Shown piece after piece: positions 24,748 through 33,165 of a stretch of DNA of 47,095 nt. The translations under genes were made by a program, and so were the position numbers. The DNA is taken from NCBI GenBank assembly GCA_046732855.1, contig JBKPNX010000052.1, positions 1 through 47,095 of the forward strand. Reading direction: 5' to 3'. Position 1 is the first letter of the stretch, and every line of letters starts with the position of its first letter. The notes beneath the pieces were generated by a model, which had not been told where the DNA came from, made no database searches, and saw nothing but the letters and a program-made list of their open reading frames with translations. The DNA comes from JBKPNX01 sp046732855 (GTDB lineage: Bacteria > Pseudomonadota > Alphaproteobacteria > Geminicoccales > Geminicoccaceae).

Positions 24748-26337
24748 TCAATGGAGCCCAGACTGGATTCCTTTGTCGGAGGCGAGCTTCAGGGATTCGG
24801 TCAGACGCCAGGCGTGGTAGAGCGTCCCGTTGGTCCAGGCGAGGGTGTCGAGACCGGCGCGCGCGAGCGCCGCGGGCATCCGCTGCAGGGCGACTGCCTC
24901 CAGCAGCTCCTGGCGGCCCGTAACGCGCTCGGCACCTAGCTGTTTCGAGGCGGCTTCGAGCGCTTGGTATATCGCCGGGTCGACGTCGACGTCAGGGGTT
25001 TCCGTGGCGTCCAGCCACGCGGCGAGCGCTTGAGCGCCCGCTGCGGAACCCGCGGGGGGCTGCCAGTCGCTCACTGCGGGCAACGCGCGTCCCAGATCGT
25101 CATGAAGCTGCGAGAGATGGTCCAGGGCGTGGGACAGGCGGACCAGACGGGGCGCTATGGTGCCCAGATCGATGGTCTCGAGCGGCAGCGATTCGAGAAA
25201 ATTTTCGATGTGCTGGACCGCTTCGAGCGGCGGGTCATACTTGCCGGTTTCGCCGGCGAGCCGAACGCGGACCGCTTCGATGGCGTCACGCGCGAGCTCC
25301 AGGATCGCCCGCCAGGCAGCCTCGAGCGCGACCGCTCCTCCCGCCTCGACAATGGTCGGGTCGAGACGGCTGACCGCCGAATCGCGACCGGCGCCGGACA
25401 TGCGCACGATGAGGTTCGCGAAGGCATCGAGCCACGGATAGAAGACGACGATGCCCGCGAGCTTGAAGATGCTGCTGAAAGCGGCCAGCGCCAGCACCCC
25501 GTCGGGATCGTCGAGCCGGGCGCCCACCCAGCCTGCCGCGGCCGTGAGCGGCGCGAGAAACAGCATCGCGAGTACGCCGACGATCACGGTGAACAGGATG
25601 TGGGCCAGTGCCGTGCGCCGCACCGCGAGGCTGCCGCCGATCACCACCAGCGCCGTCGTCGCGGCCGATCCGACGCTCTGTCCGACAATCATCGCGCAAC
25701 CCTGCTCGAAGGTCAGCGAGCCGGCATAGAGGGCGACCAGGGTCGCGGCGGCGGCGGCGCTCGAGCTCTGCATGATCACCGTCATGACGACGCCGATCCC
25801 GGCGAGGATCCACTTCGCGCCTGCGCCGGCTCCGGCAAGCGCCTCGAGATTCCAGGAGACGCCTGCCATCCCGGTCTGCAGGAACTCGATGCCGGTGAAG
25901 ATCAATCCGAACCCGGCGAGGATCGCGCCCGACGACCGCAGCCGGCCTTTGGCGATCAGCCACAAAAAGGCGCCGAGCCCGAGCATGGGCAGGGCGACGG
26001 CGGAGACGCGCACGCCAAAGCCGAGGAACGCCACCATCCAGGGCGTCGTGGTCGTCCCCAGCGTGGCGCCGACGATGACCCCGATCGCCTGCGGCAGGGT
26101 GACCAGTCCTGCGCTGACGAAACCGATCACAGTCAGGCTTGCCGCGGTCGACGACTGGATCGCCGCCGTGAACAGCACGCCCGAGATGATCGCGCTGAGA
26201 TGACCGCCGACCAGCCGCTGCAGCGTGCGGCGTAGCGCGTCGCCCGCAAGCCCTTTCAAGCCTTCGGTGAGGTGGTGGATCCCGAGCAGGAACAGACCCA
26301 GGCCGCCTACGATCGTTACGGCAGCGGCGGTATCGAT
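24748..26337 (-). CDS. Na/Pi cotransporter family protein with PhoU-like C-terminus (start codon unusual)
   Basis: A membrane protein of the Na/Pi (NptA/PNaS) family, ~529 residues if begun at 26337. The two repeated QSS-type motifs are present: ISGVLFTAAIQSSTAASLTVIGFVSAGL and VVMTVIMQSSSAAAAATLVALYAG, plus GATLGTTTTPWMVAFLGFG and GQSVGSAATTALVVIGG. After ~residue 340 a helical PhoU-like region follows. The frame is open upstream of TTG 26259 and encodes the expected first helix (AAAVTIVGGLGLFLLGIHHLTEGLKGL), but contains no ATG, GTG or TTG before a stop. The best-placed candidate is ATC 26335-26337, six bases after GGAGGG. It lies 36 bp after ppk2, so they are likely one transcript. Confidence 0.8.
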   Translation of the reverse strand: MDTAAAVTIVGGLGLFLLGIHHLTEGLKGLAGDALRRTLQRLVGGHLSAIISGVLFTAAIQSSTAASLTVIGFVSAGLVTLPQAIGVIVGATLGTTTTPWMVAFLGFGVRVSAVALPMLGLGAFLWLIAKGRLRSSGAILAGFGLIFTGIEFLQTGMAGVSWNLEALAGAGAGAKWILAGIGVVMTVIMQSSSAAAAATLVALYAGSLTFEQGCAMIVGQSVGSAATTALVVIGGSLAVRRTALAHILFTVIVGVLAMLFLAPLTAAAGWVGARLDDPDGVLALAAFSSIFKLAGIVVFYPWLDAFANLIVRMSGAGRDSAVSRLDPTIVEAGGAVALEAAWRAILELARDAIEAVRVRLAGETGKYDPPLEAVQHIENFLESLPLETIDLGTIAPRLVRLSHALDHLSQLHDDLGRALPAVSDWQPPAGSAAGAQALAAWLDATETPDVDVDPAIYQALEAASKQLGAERVTGRQELLEAVALQRMPAALARAGLDTLAWTNGTLYHAWRLTESLKLASDKGIQSGLH

Positions 26338-26373
26338 GGCAGGCCCTCCGTCAGCCGCGACTCGCCATGGGCA

Positions 26374-27168
26374 TCAGTATTTGGCTGGCACGAACCGTCT
26401 GCCCTCGAGCGCCGCCTGATCGTCGTAGGCTCCATCATTGGAGCGCTTCGGCAGCTTCACCTTTTTGCGCACCGGTTTCTTGTACGGGATCAGGCCCAGC
26501 AGGTGATGGATGCAGTTGAGACGCGCGCGCCGTTTGTCGTCGGACGGGACGATGTACCAGGGCGCAAACTCCGTGTCGGTGGCCTCGAGCATAATGTCGC
26601 GCGCCCGCGAGTACTCGAACCATCGGCTGCGCGAGCACAGGTCCGTCGGGCTCAGCTTCCACTGACGCAGCGGGTCCGTGATGCGCGCCTCGAAGCGCCG
26701 CTTCTGCTCCGGCTCGCTCACCTCCAGCCAGTACTTGATCAGCCGGATGCCGTCGTCTACGGCGTACAGCTCGAACTCTGGGCAGACCTTGAGGAAGCGC
26801 TGTTGCTGCGCCTTGGTGCAGAACCCCATCACGTATTCTATGCCTGCCCGGTTGTACCAGCTGCGATCGAAGATCACGATTTCGCCAGCGGCCGGGAAGT
26901 GCTCGAGGAAGCGCTGCATGTAGATCTGCGATCGCTGGCGCTCCGACGGCGCCGGCAGCGCCACGATGCGGAACACGCGCGGGCTGACGCGATCGGTGAG
27001 CGCCTTGATCACGCCGCCCTTGCCGGCCGCGTCGCGGCCCTCCAACACCACCACCACGCGGTCGCCGCTTTGCCTGATCCAGTCCTGCAGCGCGCACAGC
27101 TCGACCTGAAGCTCGCGCAGCGCTTTCTCGTATTCCTTGCGGCCGAGCGCGCCGTTCGTCGTCGCCAT
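26374..27168 (-). CDS. ppk2: polyphosphate kinase 2 (PPK2)
   Basis: A 264-residue PPK2, which uses polyphosphate to phosphorylate nucleotides (or the reverse). Walker A is LEGRDAAGKGGVIKAL, Walker B is IVIFDRSWYNRAGIEYVMGF, and the lid region includes LEVSEPEQKRRFEARITDPLRQWKLSP, followed by DTEFAPWYIVPSDDKRRARLNCIHHLL. Sequence and length fit the single-domain class I PPK2 group, but nucleotide preference cannot be read. ATG 27168 has GGAGGCGAG just upstream; an in-frame ATG ten codons before lacks this. It sits between a P-type ATPase gene and a phosphate cotransporter gene on the same strand. Confidence 0.94.
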   Translation of the reverse strand: MATTNGALGRKEYEKALRELQVELCALQDWIRQSGDRVVVVLEGRDAAGKGGVIKALTDRVSPRVFRIVALPAPSERQRSQIYMQRFLEHFPAAGEIVIFDRSWYNRAGIEYVMGFCTKAQQQRFLKVCPEFELYAVDDGIRLIKYWLEVSEPEQKRRFEARITDPLRQWKLSPTDLCSRSRWFEYSRARDIMLEATDTEFAPWYIVPSDDKRRARLNCIHHLLGLIPYKKPVRKKVKLPKRSNDGAYDDQAALEGRRFVPAKY

Positions 27169-27259
27169 CGTCTCGCCTCCGGTTCGCTGCCGCTTCACGC
27201 GCTCGCTTGAGCCGGAATGGGGGGAGTGCGCGCTGCGCGAGCGTGCTTGCTGTCGCCGG

Positions 27260-30010
27260 TCACGCTCCCGCCTCTACGGCGGTTACGCGCCGGCGCAAGG
27301 GCTCGGACGAGCGGATGACCAGCTTCTCCGCCTCGACGATGAGGAAGAACACGAGGCCGCCCAGGACGAGCAGCGGCCAGACCCAGAGCGGGATGGCTTG
27401 GTTGTCGAACAGGGCCTGCAGCGGCGGGGCGTAGGTGAACAGGAGCTGCAGGACGACGACCGCGCCGATCCCGAGCGGCAGGTACCTGTTGCCCCTATGC
27501 GCCTCGACGGACAGCGACGAGTCCAGGAGGTAGCGGCTATTGAGCAGGTAGAAGATCTGCCCGATGGTGATCGCATTGACCGCAACCGTCCGGGCGAGCT
27601 GATCCGAGGCGCCCTGCGACTTCATCAGAAAGAATGCCGCGAGGGTGTACGCCAGGAGGGCCAGGCCGACGAACACGATGCGCCAGATCCCGAAGCGCGT
27701 GAGGATCGGACGGTCGACCGCGCGCGGCGGCCGCTGCATGACGTCCGTCTCGTGCGGCTCGAAGGCGAGCACGAGCCCGAGCGCCACGGAGGTCACCATG
27801 TTCACCCAGAGCACCTGGGGCGCCGTAATCGGCATGGTGAAGCCGAAGAAGATCGCGACGGCGATGACCAGCGCCTGGGCGACGTTGGTCGGCAGCATGA
27901 ACAGGATCGCCTTCTCGATGTTGTTGTAGACGGTGCGCCCTTCCCTGACCGCCGCCGTGATCGAGGCGAAGTTGTCGTCGGCCAGGATCATCTCAGCCGC
28001 CTCCTTGGTCACCTCGGTCCCCTTGATCCCCATGGCGACCCCGATATCGGCCTTCTTGAGCGACGGCGCATCGTTCACGCCATCACCGGTCATCGCCACG
28101 ATCTGCCGGTTTGCCTGAATCGCCTTGACCAGACGCAGCTTGTGCTCGGGGCTGGCGCGCGCGAACACGTCGACGTCCTGCACCCGCTCCTGGAGCGTGG
28201 CAGTGTCCATCTCCTCGATCTCGGCGCCGGCGATCGCGGTCGTGCCATCGCCGATGCCGAGCATCCTGGCGATCGCCGCGGCGGTGATCTTGTGGTCCCC
28301 GGTGATCATGGTGACGCGGATGCCGCCGCCGTGACACTCGCGCACCGCCTCGATCGCCTCCTTGCGCGGCGGGTCCAGAAGGCCGATCAGGCCGAGCAGG
28401 ACCAGGTTCTTCGGCAGATCAGCCGGGCTCAGCGCTCCGGCCTCGACGGCGGGATCCGGCTGCCATGCCAGGGCCAGCACCCGCTCGCCCCGCGCCGCGA
28501 GCTCATCCGACGCCTGCAGGAAATGCGCGCGGTCGAGCGGCGCTGGCTGGCCTTCCCGGGTCTGCTGCCGGTCGCAGTGCTCGAGAATGACCTCCGGCGC
28601 GCCCTTGACCAACAGCATCTTCTGGCCGCCGGCGTCCTCGTGCAGCGTCGCCATGAAGCGGTGCTCGGACTCGAATGGAATGGCGTCGATCCGCGGATAG
28701 GCGGTCTGTTCGGCCTGCCGCTCCATCCCCAGCTTGGTCGCAAACGGGTAGAGGGCGCCCTCGGTCGGGTCACCCTCCACCGTCCAAACGCCGTCGCGCT
28801 GGAACAGCTCCGCATCGTTGCACAGCAGGCACACGCGGCCGAGCAGCTCGAGCACCGGATCCTCGCCCGCGGGCTTGCCGTCCTGTTTGATCGCGCCCTC
28901 GGGGGCATAGCCGTTGCCGGTGACCTCGTATTCTGCCTTGGCGGTGGCGGCCGAGACGACCATCATCTCCATCAGGGTCAGCGTGCCGGTCTTGTCGGAG
29001 CAGATGCGCGACACCGAGCCGAGCGTCTCCACCGCGGGCAGTCGCCGGACGATGGCGTTGCGCTGGGCCATCCGCTGCACGCCGATCGCGAGCGTGATCG
29101 TGATGATCGCCGGCAGGCCCTCCGGGATCACCGACACCGCGATGCCGGTGACTGCCTGGAACAGCTCCACGAAGGCCATCCCCTTTACCCACCTGCAGTA
29201 GGCGAAGATCAGGATGCTCGCGACGCCGATGACCGCGGTGATGGCGTAGCCGAACTTCTTGATCTGGCGCAAAAGCGGCGTCTCGAGCGCGCTGACGCCG
29301 GCGAGCAGCTGGTTGATGCGGCCAAGCTCGGTCTGGCTGCCGGTGCCGACCACCACGCCCGTGGCGCGGCCGGAGACGACCATGGTGCCGGAGAACGCCA
29401 TGCTTTCGCGATCGCCGACCGTCGCCTTCTCTGAGACGGGCTCGGTGGTCTTGTCTGCGGGCACCGACTCGCCGGTGAGCGCCGCCTCCTCGGTCCGCAG
29501 GTTCTTGACCTCGGCGAGCCGAAGGTCGGCCGGCACCTTGTCGCCCGATTCGAGCAGCACGACGTCGCCCGGCACGAGTTCGTCCGCCGGCAGCATCCGC
29601 GTCGCGCCGCCGCGCAGGGTGCGCGCCTCGGCCGACAGCATGTTGCGGATCGAATCGAGCGCCTTTTCCGCTCTGCCCTCCTGGATAAACCCAAGCAGCG
29701 CGTTGATGACGACCACGCCAAGGATGATCGCGGCGTCGATCCACAGCCCGAGCATCATCTTGGTGAAGCCGGCGCCGAGCAGCACGTAGACCAGGATGTT
29801 GTTGAACTGGGCAGCCAGCCGCATCAACGCTCCCCGCTTCCTGCCTTCCGGCAGGCGGTTGGGCCCGTACTTGTGCAGGCGGGCAGCGGCCTCGCCGGCG
29901 TCCAGGCCGTTCTCGGCGCTGGTGCCGAGGCGCCTCAGCGCCTCCTCGACGGGAATGGCGTGCCAGGCGGTCCCGTCGGCCGCGGTCTCGGCGCTCACTG
30001 CAGCGGTCAT
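27260..30010 (-). CDS. cation-transporting P-type ATPase, type II (Ca2+-ATPase-like)
   Basis: A 916-residue ion pump of the inner membrane. In order it has the N-terminal cation-ATPase domain (GLDAGEAAARLHKYGPNRLPEG), the actuator motif ALTGESVP, helix 4 with VIPEGLPAIITITLAIGVQRMAQRNAIVRRLPAVETLGS (PEGLP ion-binding motif, as in SERCA/PMR1-type pumps), the phosphorylated Asp in CSDKTGTLT (~residue 340), KGAPEVIL, MITGDHKITA and the hinge TGDGVNDAPSLKKADIGVAMG. After DKTGTLT it reads LMEMM rather than the usual TNxM. GGAGGAG lies immediately before ATG 30010. The transported ion (Ca2+ most likely, Mn2+ or Na+ possible) is inferred from the PEGLP helix. Confidence 0.9.
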   Translation of the reverse strand: MTAAVSAETAADGTAWHAIPVEEALRRLGTSAENGLDAGEAAARLHKYGPNRLPEGRKRGALMRLAAQFNNILVYVLLGAGFTKMMLGLWIDAAIILGVVVINALLGFIQEGRAEKALDSIRNMLSAEARTLRGGATRMLPADELVPGDVVLLESGDKVPADLRLAEVKNLRTEEAALTGESVPADKTTEPVSEKATVGDRESMAFSGTMVVSGRATGVVVGTGSQTELGRINQLLAGVSALETPLLRQIKKFGYAITAVIGVASILIFAYCRWVKGMAFVELFQAVTGIAVSVIPEGLPAIITITLAIGVQRMAQRNAIVRRLPAVETLGSVSRICSDKTGTLTLMEMMVVSAATAKAEYEVTGNGYAPEGAIKQDGKPAGEDPVLELLGRVCLLCNDAELFQRDGVWTVEGDPTEGALYPFATKLGMERQAEQTAYPRIDAIPFESEHRFMATLHEDAGGQKMLLVKGAPEVILEHCDRQQTREGQPAPLDRAHFLQASDELAARGERVLALAWQPDPAVEAGALSPADLPKNLVLLGLIGLLDPPRKEAIEAVRECHGGGIRVTMITGDHKITAAAIARMLGIGDGTTAIAGAEIEEMDTATLQERVQDVDVFARASPEHKLRLVKAIQANRQIVAMTGDGVNDAPSLKKADIGVAMGIKGTEVTKEAAEMILADDNFASITAAVREGRTVYNNIEKAILFMLPTNVAQALVIAVAIFFGFTMPITAPQVLWVNMVTSVALGLVLAFEPHETDVMQRPPRAVDRPILTRFGIWRIVFVGLALLAYTLAAFFLMKSQGASDQLARTVAVNAITIGQIFYLLNSRYLLDSSLSVEAHRGNRYLPLGIGAVVVLQLLFTYAPPLQALFDNQAIPLWVWPLLVLGGLVFFLIVEAEKLVIRSSEPLRRRVTAVEAGA

Positions 30011-30241
30011 CTCCTCCTTCCCGTCGCGTTCGACCCGCCCCGATGCCCGAACAACGGAGGTCGGGGCCACTCGGGTCGGCGCTCGGGCACAAAAGCACAG
30101 TGAGGAGCGGGAGACCAGCCAACGGGACGGCAGGCCGAGCTGTAGTGTCCCTGGCCGCGCAGCGCTTCAGGTTTCAGCGAAGTAATCCGGCGCCGGCGTT
30201 GTACGTGCCTGAACCCGAGTGGGCCGCGCCGGACTTGCGGA

Positions 30242-32800
30242 TCAGCGGGCGCGCGTGGGACGCTCGGCGCCGCCGAGCTTAGGCAAGGCGCGCGCCGCAT
30301 CGTCGATCTCCGCCCAGGGATCGTCGAAGTCATCGCTAAGACGCTCGGGCACGGTCCTGTAGTTCAGATCGCGCGGGTGCTCGAGCAAATCCAGCTCGGA
30401 CCAGGCCAGCGGCGTCGACGCGGGCACGCCGGGCCGCGCGCGGAGCGAATAGGCGGCGACCGCGGTGGCGCTGCGCGCGTTGCGCAGATAGTCGAGGAAG
30501 ATGCGCCCGCGCCGCTCGCGCTTGGCCATGTTGGGGGTGAACCGGGTTGGCGCCTGCTGCGCCTGCTGCCGGGCGAACGCCTCGCAGAAACCGCGCACCT
30601 CGGGCCAGCCGTGCCGGCGGGCGATCGGGACCACGACGTGCAGCCCCTTGCCGCCCGTGGTCTTGAGAAACGGCACGAGGCCGAGCTCGCGCAGCGCGTC
30701 GGCGACGGCCTGCGCGGCGCTCACCACCTCGCGCCAGGGCAGGCCCTCATCCGGATCGAGATCGAACACGATGCGATCGGGGCGCTCCGGCTGGTCGACC
30801 CGGCAGCCCCAGGTGTGGAACTCGATCGCGCCGAACTGGGCGAGCGCGAGCAGGCCGCGCGCATCCTCGACATACAGGTAGTCCGCCCGCTTCTTCGAGC
30901 CCTCCTCGCGCAGCGGAATGCGCTTGATGACCTCCGGCATTCCTGGCATGGCGTGGCGCTGGAAGAAGCAGTCCTCGACCTTGCCGCTCGGGCAGCGCAC
31001 CAGCGACACCGGCCGGTTGATCAGCTCGGGCATGATCCAGTCGCCGACCCGGGCATAGTAGAGGGCAAGGTCGAGCTTGGTCGGCCCGCCGGCGCCGAAC
31101 ATCTCCCGATCGGGGTTGGTCACCCAGACCGAGGCGAGATCGGCATCGCTGACGTAACGCTTGCGTTCGACCTGCGGCCGGGGCTCGGGCGCCGCCGCGC
31201 GGGTTGCTTCCTCGGCCTTATCGACCCGGAGCCCCTTGTAGACGGCGTGGCGCAGGATGCCATCGGCGGTCCGGTTGCCGTACTCCACCTCGGCGGCCAG
31301 CGCCGGCCGGACCCACACGATGCCCTTGCGCTTCTCTCCAGGGGGCAGCGTTACGGTCGCCTTTTTGGCCCGCAGCGCATCGAGCCGGGCCACGAGGCTC
31401 TTCATCGCGCTCATCGAAAACCCGGTGCCGACCCGGCCGACGTAGCGCAGCCCGCCATCCTCGGCCTCGGCCAACAACAGGGCGCCGATGCCGCCGGCCA
31501 CCTCGGATGGGCTGTAGCCGACGATCAGGAAATCGTCGCTCAGGCGGCACTTGCTCTTGACCCAGGTTCGCGTGCGCGTCTGCTCGTAAGGCGCCTTCGC
31601 GCGCTTGGAGATCACGCCCTCGAGGCCGAGCTGCGAGGCCTGGTCGAGGAAGGCGCGCCCATGGCCCAGCACGTGCTCGCTGATCTGCAGGGCGGAGCTC
31701 GCGGTGATCGCGGAATTGAGCAGCCCATGCAGCGCGCGCTTGCGGTCGAGCAGAGGCACGCCGGTCAGGTCGTAGCCGTCCAGGTACATCAGGTCGAAGG
31801 CAAAGAAGATCAGGGCCTGCGTGCTCCCCTGGGAAAGCGCGTCCTGCAGCGCCGCGAAACTGGCGATGCCGCGCTCGTCCTGCACCACGATCTCGCCATC
31901 GATCAGCGCCTGCTTGCAGAGCAGCCGGCGGAAAGCATCGGCCACGACGCCGTAGCGTCCGGTCCAGTCCAGGCCCGTGCGCGTGCACAGCCGGACCGCT
32001 CCGTCCTCGATCCAGGCGATCGTGCGATAACCGTCGAACTTGATCTCGTGCAGCCACTCGTCGCCCTCCGGGGGACGCGCCACCTGAGACGCGAGCTGCG
32101 GCCGAAAGGTGCGCGGCAGCGCGGCCTTTCTCGCGCCCTTGAGGGCGCTTGGCCGCACCGGTTCGGGCCTCGGCACCCGGGCTGGCTCGGGCGACGCCTC
32201 GGGCGCGGCGAGGTCCTCGACGAGACGGCCGCTTAGCACGCTCTCGGGGCGTTCCTCGACGATCGCCGCGTCCGAGCCGGGCCGGGCGAACGGATCGCGC
32301 TCCTTGATCAGGAGCCAGTTGTCGCCGCGCTCGCCTTCCTTGGGCTTGAGGCGGACGAGCATCCAGCCGCCGCCGAGCTTCTCGCCGGAGAGGCGGAATT
32401 TCATCGAGCCCTTGCGATAGTCCGCGTCGGGATCACCCATCGGGGTCCAGGTGCCGCGGTCCCAGACGATCATGCCGCCGGCGCCGTACTGGCCTTTCGG
32501 GATCTGCTCCTCGAAATCGGCGTATTCCAGCGGGTGATCTTCGGTGTGCACGGCGAGGCGCCGGACCTGGGGATCGAGCGACGGGCCCTGCGGCACGGCC
32601 CAGCTCTTCAGCGTCTCCCCGAACTGCAGCCGAAGGTCGTAGTGCAGACGCCTTGCCGCGTGCTTTTGCACGACGAACACGCTGGTCTCGGGCGTGACCT
32701 TGCCGCCGGGCGGCTCGGGCGTCCTCGTGAAATCGCGCTTCGCCCGATAGCGCTCGAGCGTATGGTCGGCACGCTTGGCGGCCGTGCCTCTCTTGGCCAT
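30242..32800 (-). CDS. ligD: ATP-dependent DNA ligase D (LigD), phosphoesterase-ligase-polymerase
   Basis: An 852-residue multifunctional NHEJ enzyme. Residues ~35-185 are the 3'-phosphoesterase (HAARRLHYDLRLQFG, HTEDHPLEYADFEEQIPKGQYGAG). Residues ~230-545 are the ligase, with the adenylated lysine in EIKFDGYRT (~255), motif III LMYLDGYDL, motif IV EGVISKRAKAPYE and motif V TWVKSKC. Residues ~570-850 are the primase-polymerase, with YYARVGDWIMPEL, the metal site VFDLDPDEG (~683) and TTGGKGLHVVVPI. ATG 32800 is preferred because GGAG lies 8 bases upstream; an earlier in-frame start adds 29 Arg-rich residues. It processes, fills and seals ends held by Ku, encoded on the same strand downstream. 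Confidence 0.96.
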   Translation of the reverse strand: MAKRGTAAKRADHTLERYRAKRDFTRTPEPPGGKVTPETSVFVVQKHAARRLHYDLRLQFGETLKSWAVPQGPSLDPQVRRLAVHTEDHPLEYADFEEQIPKGQYGAGGMIVWDRGTWTPMGDPDADYRKGSMKFRLSGEKLGGGWMLVRLKPKEGERGDNWLLIKERDPFARPGSDAAIVEERPESVLSGRLVEDLAAPEASPEPARVPRPEPVRPSALKGARKAALPRTFRPQLASQVARPPEGDEWLHEIKFDGYRTIAWIEDGAVRLCTRTGLDWTGRYGVVADAFRRLLCKQALIDGEIVVQDERGIASFAALQDALSQGSTQALIFFAFDLMYLDGYDLTGVPLLDRKRALHGLLNSAITASSALQISEHVLGHGRAFLDQASQLGLEGVISKRAKAPYEQTRTRTWVKSKCRLSDDFLIVGYSPSEVAGGIGALLLAEAEDGGLRYVGRVGTGFSMSAMKSLVARLDALRAKKATVTLPPGEKRKGIVWVRPALAAEVEYGNRTADGILRHAVYKGLRVDKAEEATRAAAPEPRPQVERKRYVSDADLASVWVTNPDREMFGAGGPTKLDLALYYARVGDWIMPELINRPVSLVRCPSGKVEDCFFQRHAMPGMPEVIKRIPLREEGSKKRADYLYVEDARGLLALAQFGAIEFHTWGCRVDQPERPDRIVFDLDPDEGLPWREVVSAAQAVADALRELGLVPFLKTTGGKGLHVVVPIARRHGWPEVRGFCEAFARQQAQQAPTRFTPNMAKRERRGRIFLDYLRNARSATAVAAYSLRARPGVPASTPLAWSELDLLEHPRDLNYRTVPERLSDDFDDPWAEIDDAARALPKLGGAERPTRAR

Positions 32801-33165
32801 CCCGGCCGCTCCTTCGCTGTTGGCTCTCCTGTTGTGGGGTCTGCCGGAGCCCCTGCCAAGGTGTTCCCCAGTACGCGTGCGCCGCACATCAGGCCGGTCC
32901 GCGCGCGCTAGGACCGCTCAGCGCGCGACCGTCCTGCGTCAGTCGGCGGCGAGCGACGGTGTCGTAGACCGTCGCGGCCGCGACGCCAGCACACCGTGCC
33001 GCCGAAGCGCCCGGGCAACCGTTATCGCAACGGCCGCGGGCAGCGAAGCGGAGCGCGTGCGCGATGACACGTCTCGCGTTGCCTGATCTTGCTGGCGCTC
33101 GAGCACGAGATAGGTGTGGTCAGGGCCCGCGTTGGCGCGCGGCGCCATCGCGCTGGCAGGCGGAC
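32801..33165. other. 365-bp divergent intergenic region (ligD / adenylate cyclase)
   Basis: No protein-like frame is seen. Two symmetric elements stand out: CGCGCGCT (32902-32909) with AGCGCGCG (32920-32927), an 8-bp inverted repeat around 10 bases, and the 14-bp perfect palindrome at 32971-32984 (GTCGCGGCCGCGAC). Either could be an operator for ligD or the cyclase, but GC-rich DNA produces such symmetry by chance. A GGAAC sequence lies on the ligD side without a matching -10. Confidence 0.35.

Noticed and set aside
32801..32870. EcfG-type general stress promoter upstream of ligD
   Set aside because: GGAAC occurs on the minus strand about 60 bp before the ligD start, but no CGTT is found 16-17 bp downstream, so the promoter is incomplete.
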